From contig JACCXH010000001.1 of the NCBI GenBank assembly GCA_013697245.1, positions 62,001 through 126,000 of the forward strand: 64,000 nt of DNA, given 5' to 3'. Made by a program: the position numbers and the translations under genes. The stretch is from Bacteroidota bacterium. GTDB taxonomy: Bacteria; Bacteroidota; Bacteroidia; B-17B0; Aurantibacillaceae. Positions 61,033-64,000 of the stretch are shown here, one piece after another (positions within the stretch are counted from its first letter, which is position 1; the number at the start of each line of letters is the position of its first letter). Below the pieces are notes generated by a model that was given only the letters and a program-made list of their open reading frames with translations, made no database searches and was not told the origin of the DNA.

Positions 61033-63411
61033 TTGAAATATAAAATATATATTAAACGTTTTTTTATCGGATTACTAACCTGTATTCTTTTAATAGCTAC
61101 GAGTGTATTTATATTAGTTACCTTTTATAAAAAAGAGCTTACAACTGCATTAATAGATAATTTAAAGGAAGATCACGGACTAATCTTAAAAGTAGAGGAT
61201 GTTAGCGTTTCATTTTTTAGTAATTGGCCAAACGCATCTATCCAATTACGAAAAACAGTACTTGCAGGAGAGCTCTATTTAAGCAAACCAATTTTAACCG
61301 CTGGCTCTATCTCATTTTCTCTCGATTTGATGCGTTTATTAAAAAAACAATTTATAATTGAATCAATAAGCATTAAAGATGCCAAAATAGATCTTGAAAA
61401 ATTTGAGGACGATACTAAAAACTTTGAATTAAAAAAGAAGATTACAAATGGATCCGCCCAACCTATAAAATTTGAGATCAAGAAAATAAGCATTAAAAAC
61501 ACCCAGTTTAATTTTTCAGATAAAGGACGAGGATCAAATATTGATGTTTTGTTTATGGAAAATACAATTAAACTTATTCACGCCCAGGATGGCTTTGAAG
61601 CAGAGTTTTTTGGAGATGTAAATATTGGCGGTTTATTATTTAAAAAACAGAAAGGTGCTTTTTTACAGCACACAAGAGCCACTTTAAATTTACATGCCAG
61701 CGTATTTACTAAAAGTAAAACTATATTTATTCACCCTCCTTCTTCAGTTATAATTGGCAATCATCCTTATATTTTAAATTCATTTATAGAATTGAACGAT
61801 AAAAGGCAATTAATGCTTTCTATTAAAAGTGATAATATTGATTATGAACAAGGGAAAAGTATATTAAATACTAATCTTCAAAAGATGCTTTCTAATTTTA
61901 AGGTCACTAAATCCATTGATGCAAAAATTATAATAATTACTAAACTGGGTGTAAAACAAGATCCTATTATCATCGCGAATATTAACGGTAAAAATAATAA
62001 CATAACCATTGGTCATAGTAAAATTCCTTATTCTAATGTTTCTTTCAAAGGGCTTATTGTAAGTCTTGACTCAAGCAGAACACAAGGAAATACAGAGAAA
62101 GCAAAAATTATTTTTACAGATGTAAAGGGAAATCTTTATGATTTTCCATTTACAGCATCTATTACTGTTTCTAATTTTGATCATCCTTACATTAACATTA
62201 ACTCCAAATTATTTATTACAGCTTCTAAAATTAATTTTAAGCCTGGCGAAGACCTTATTTTAAAGGGAAACTGCGTTGCCAGTGTTAAATACGAAGGGCC
62301 AACAAATAAATTAAATAAAAAAGAATTTTTGGATGCGCCCATGATATTAAACGCAGGTTTATTCTTTAATGCTTTAAGTTACCAGGAAAAAGGTAAACCT
62401 TATGTATACACTGTAAATGGCAATGCCAACATTTTTAATAAGGACCTACAATGCGAGAACTTATATTTAACTACCGACGCCGGTAATGTTATTTTACAAG
62501 GTAACATTAAAGATTTTACAAATTATGCCCTTGGCTTTAGTAATGGGTTTAAAACAACACTCACTGCAAGGTCAGAAAGCTTTAATTTAAATCCCTATCT
62601 AACCACCAAAAAGTCAGAAAAAAGTAAGGAAGCAACAACAAAGGCTGTAAAAAAAACCATAAAAGAAGAGCAGAGCAATTTTGATTTTAATGTTTCTTTA
62701 TTTGCAAAAAAACTGTTTATTCGTAATGTAAAGGCTACAAACGCAAGCATTAATCTTTCATATAAAAACCAATTATTGGATGTTAAGTCTTTAAACATGA
62801 ATGCGTGCGACGGCAAATTAGCTGCGAAAGGCACAGTATATGACCTTAATAAAATTACCGCTGAAGTAAAAATTGAAGGAATGGACGTGAATAAATTATT
62901 TAAAGAATTCGAAAATTTTGGCCAAAAAGCAATAACCAGTGAGCAATTACAAGGCAATATTTTTATTGACGCAAATTTTAATACCGAACTGGACAATAAT
63001 ATGGAAGTAATAGGCAGCTCAATGGATGGGAAGATAAAAGTAAAATTAACGGATGGGCACTTGCTAAATTTCGAACCAATACAAAATATATCAGATTACG
63101 TTTTCCGTAACAGGGATTTTAAAGACGTGTCGTTTAGTGAAATTAATGAAACATGCACCATTAAAGGTTTTGAAATGCTGATACATGAAATGGAGATAGG
63201 CTCGAACGTTTTAAATTTATTTGTGAGCGGCAATTATAATTTTAAAGACAACTCAAATATTAATATCCTGGTACCGTGGAGTAATTTAAAAAAGCGCGGT
63301 AAAAATTTTATTCCAAAAAATAGCGGGCAAACAGCCGAAAACTCTAAAGGATTAAAACTTAATTATTCCGGTCCGCCAAAAAAATTAAAATTAAGTTTGG
63401 GGTATAAATAA
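61033..63411 (+). CDS. AsmA-like envelope protein
   Basis: 792 aa from a TTG start. One N-terminal TM anchor (FFIGLLTCILLIATSVFILVTF). The following periplasmic domain matches the AsmA start (ELTTALIDNLKEDHGLILKVEDVSVSFFSNWPNASIQL). Long beta-strand repeats then run to an AsmA C-terminal region (about 560-780: LDVKSLNMNACDGKLAAKGTV, EQLQGNIFIDANFNTEL). AsmA/TamB-type proteins bridge the periplasm and are linked to phospholipid transport to the outer membrane. It ends directly against the convergent phosphatase gene with no gap. Confidence 0.87.
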   Translation: MKYKIYIKRFFIGLLTCILLIATSVFILVTFYKKELTTALIDNLKEDHGLILKVEDVSVSFFSNWPNASIQLRKTVLAGELYLSKPILTAGSISFSLDLMRLLKKQFIIESISIKDAKIDLEKFEDDTKNFELKKKITNGSAQPIKFEIKKISIKNTQFNFSDKGRGSNIDVLFMENTIKLIHAQDGFEAEFFGDVNIGGLLFKKQKGAFLQHTRATLNLHASVFTKSKTIFIHPPSSVIIGNHPYILNSFIELNDKRQLMLSIKSDNIDYEQGKSILNTNLQKMLSNFKVTKSIDAKIIIITKLGVKQDPIIIANINGKNNNITIGHSKIPYSNVSFKGLIVSLDSSRTQGNTEKAKIIFTDVKGNLYDFPFTASITVSNFDHPYININSKLFITASKINFKPGEDLILKGNCVASVKYEGPTNKLNKKEFLDAPMILNAGLFFNALSYQEKGKPYVYTVNGNANIFNKDLQCENLYLTTDAGNVILQGNIKDFTNYALGFSNGFKTTLTARSESFNLNPYLTTKKSEKSKEATTKAVKKTIKEEQSNFDFNVSLFAKKLFIRNVKATNASINLSYKNQLLDVKSLNMNACDGKLAAKGTVYDLNKITAEVKIEGMDVNKLFKEFENFGQKAITSEQLQGNIFIDANFNTELDNNMEVIGSSMDGKIKVKLTDGHLLNFEPIQNISDYVFRNRDFKDVSFSEINETCTIKGFEMLIHEMEIGSNVLNLFVSGNYNFKDNSNINILVPWSNLKKRGKNFIPKNSGQTAENSKGLKLNYSGPPKKLKLSLGYK

Positions 63412-64000
63412 TTATTTGAAGAAATTATTCAGCGGCTCGGCAACGGTTGAGTTAGGCTGATTGATCTTTAATAATTCACAAATGGTTGGCGCAATTTGCG
63501 TAATTGAAATGTAATTATAAGAAACACCTTTTTTTATACCGTTACCATAAAATAAAATTGGGATATGTGTATCGTAATTATAACCGGCACCATGCGTAGT
63601 GCCTTTTTCAGCATTGTTCATCCATGCTGGGGCAAACGAAAAACAAATATTGCCGCTTAGTTTATGATTATAACCGTTTTGTAAAAGTGACCGAAGATCA
63701 TTTTTCTCGAAAGATTCATTTTTCATAACTTTTGATGGATAAGCTTCAGCAATTCCATTTATGGTAATTAAAAATTCAGCCAGATTATCTTCTACTTCGT
63801 CTTTATTTAATTTTAAAGCCGCTAGTTTTTTTTCATTAATATAAACCTGTTCATTAATAACATGCGCTAAAAGCAAACTGTCGCCATAAGTAGTTTGAAG
63901 ATATGTTTTTAATTTTTTAATTACCTTCTCTTCTTTTAAATAACCTGCAGGAATCTTATTGTCAAGTAAGTGGTTTGGCACATCAGCTCCACCATGATCG
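63412..64000 (-). CDS. Alkaline-phosphatase-superfamily protein, 5' end outside window
   Basis: About 195 C-terminal residues. The frame stays open to the window edge and begins DHGGADVPNHLL, so the ORF-track start at 63981 (a GTG) is internal. DHGG and the later GTTHGAGYNYDTHIPILFYGNG are metal-binding blocks of the alkaline phosphatase/PafA-like superfamily. The C-terminus has ITQIAPTICELLKINQP, as in such enzymes. Probably a secreted phosphatase or phosphodiesterase; substrate unknown. Confidence 0.85.
   Translation of the reverse strand, partial: DHGGADVPNHLLDNKIPAGYLKEEKVIKKLKTYLQTTYGDSLLLAHVINEQVYINEKKLAALKLNKDEVEDNLAEFLITINGIAEAYPSKVMKNESFEKNDLRSLLQNGYNHKLSGNICFSFAPAWMNNAEKGTTHGAGYNYDTHIPILFYGNGIKKGVSYNYISITQIAPTICELLKINQPNSTVAEPLNNFFK

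Overview
The window is AT-rich bacterial chromosome from the phylum Bacteroidota. The evidence is a type IX secretion (T9SS) type A sorting tail and a type B (CHU_C) tail, Bacteroidota-typical families (DUF2723/GT117, DUF2480, DUF3109, 2TM domain, degenerate DksA-like protein), little Shine-Dalgarno signal, and repeated promoter-like TAnnTTTG -7 boxes. I cannot name the genus. No phage, IS transposase, rRNA or CRISPR array is visible.

Layout. 1-6.2 kb: ileS (5' end cut off), a histone-tailed DksA-like gene, lspA and hemH. 6.3-7.5 kb: a small membrane protein/winged-helix regulator/2TM group. 7.6-11 kb (minus): an ABC permease, a GT2 glycosyltransferase and a flippase-like protein. 11-16 kb: ruvC, then a 4.3 kb gene for a secreted repeat protein, followed by a second, diverged copy of the last 18 codons of ruvC. 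16-26.7 kb (minus): ychF, an AIM24-family gene, an S23 gene, parE, three lipoprotein genes and parC, so topoisomerase IV is split by a lipoprotein cassette. 26.8-31.6 kb: split transketolase with a VWA protein gene between the halves, two related small lipoproteins and a probable envelope protein. 31.7-34.6 kb: pyk, pgeF and a TPR protein. 34.6-39.6 kb (minus): dut, a flippase, an rfbD-like gene, DUF3109, RDD and a solute-binding protein. 39.8-49 kb: a SUF Fe-S assembly operon (sufA-like, sufB, sufC, sufD, sufS, sufE, sufT-like, DUF2480) interrupted by two S23 genes and a polytopic membrane protein. 49-54.7 kb (minus): a propeller-like protein, an HMA-like lipoprotein, a polysaccharide deacetylase and a large DUF2723 protein. 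54.7-64 kb: tRNA-Gln, a structured non-coding stretch, der, a giant T9SS type B protein, tRNA-His, an AsmA-like protein and the C-terminal part of an alkaline-phosphatase-superfamily protein.

Most genes are core housekeeping. The unusual layer is what has been inserted into core operons. (1) Three diverged S23 four-helix-bundle genes each lie inside an operon and are each flanked by their own imperfect inverted repeat, so the mRNA could fold each gene into a closed stem, as in the intervening sequences of 23S rRNA. (2) A T9SS cargo gene lies between two diverged copies of the ruvC 3' end, which looks like an integration or recombination scar. (3) A family of palindromic intergenic elements related to GCCACAGATTTC recurs between genes. 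(4) The suf promoter carries a perfect inverted repeat over its -7 box.

All calls come from reading the sequence and the supplied ORF track; no database search or folding program was run.
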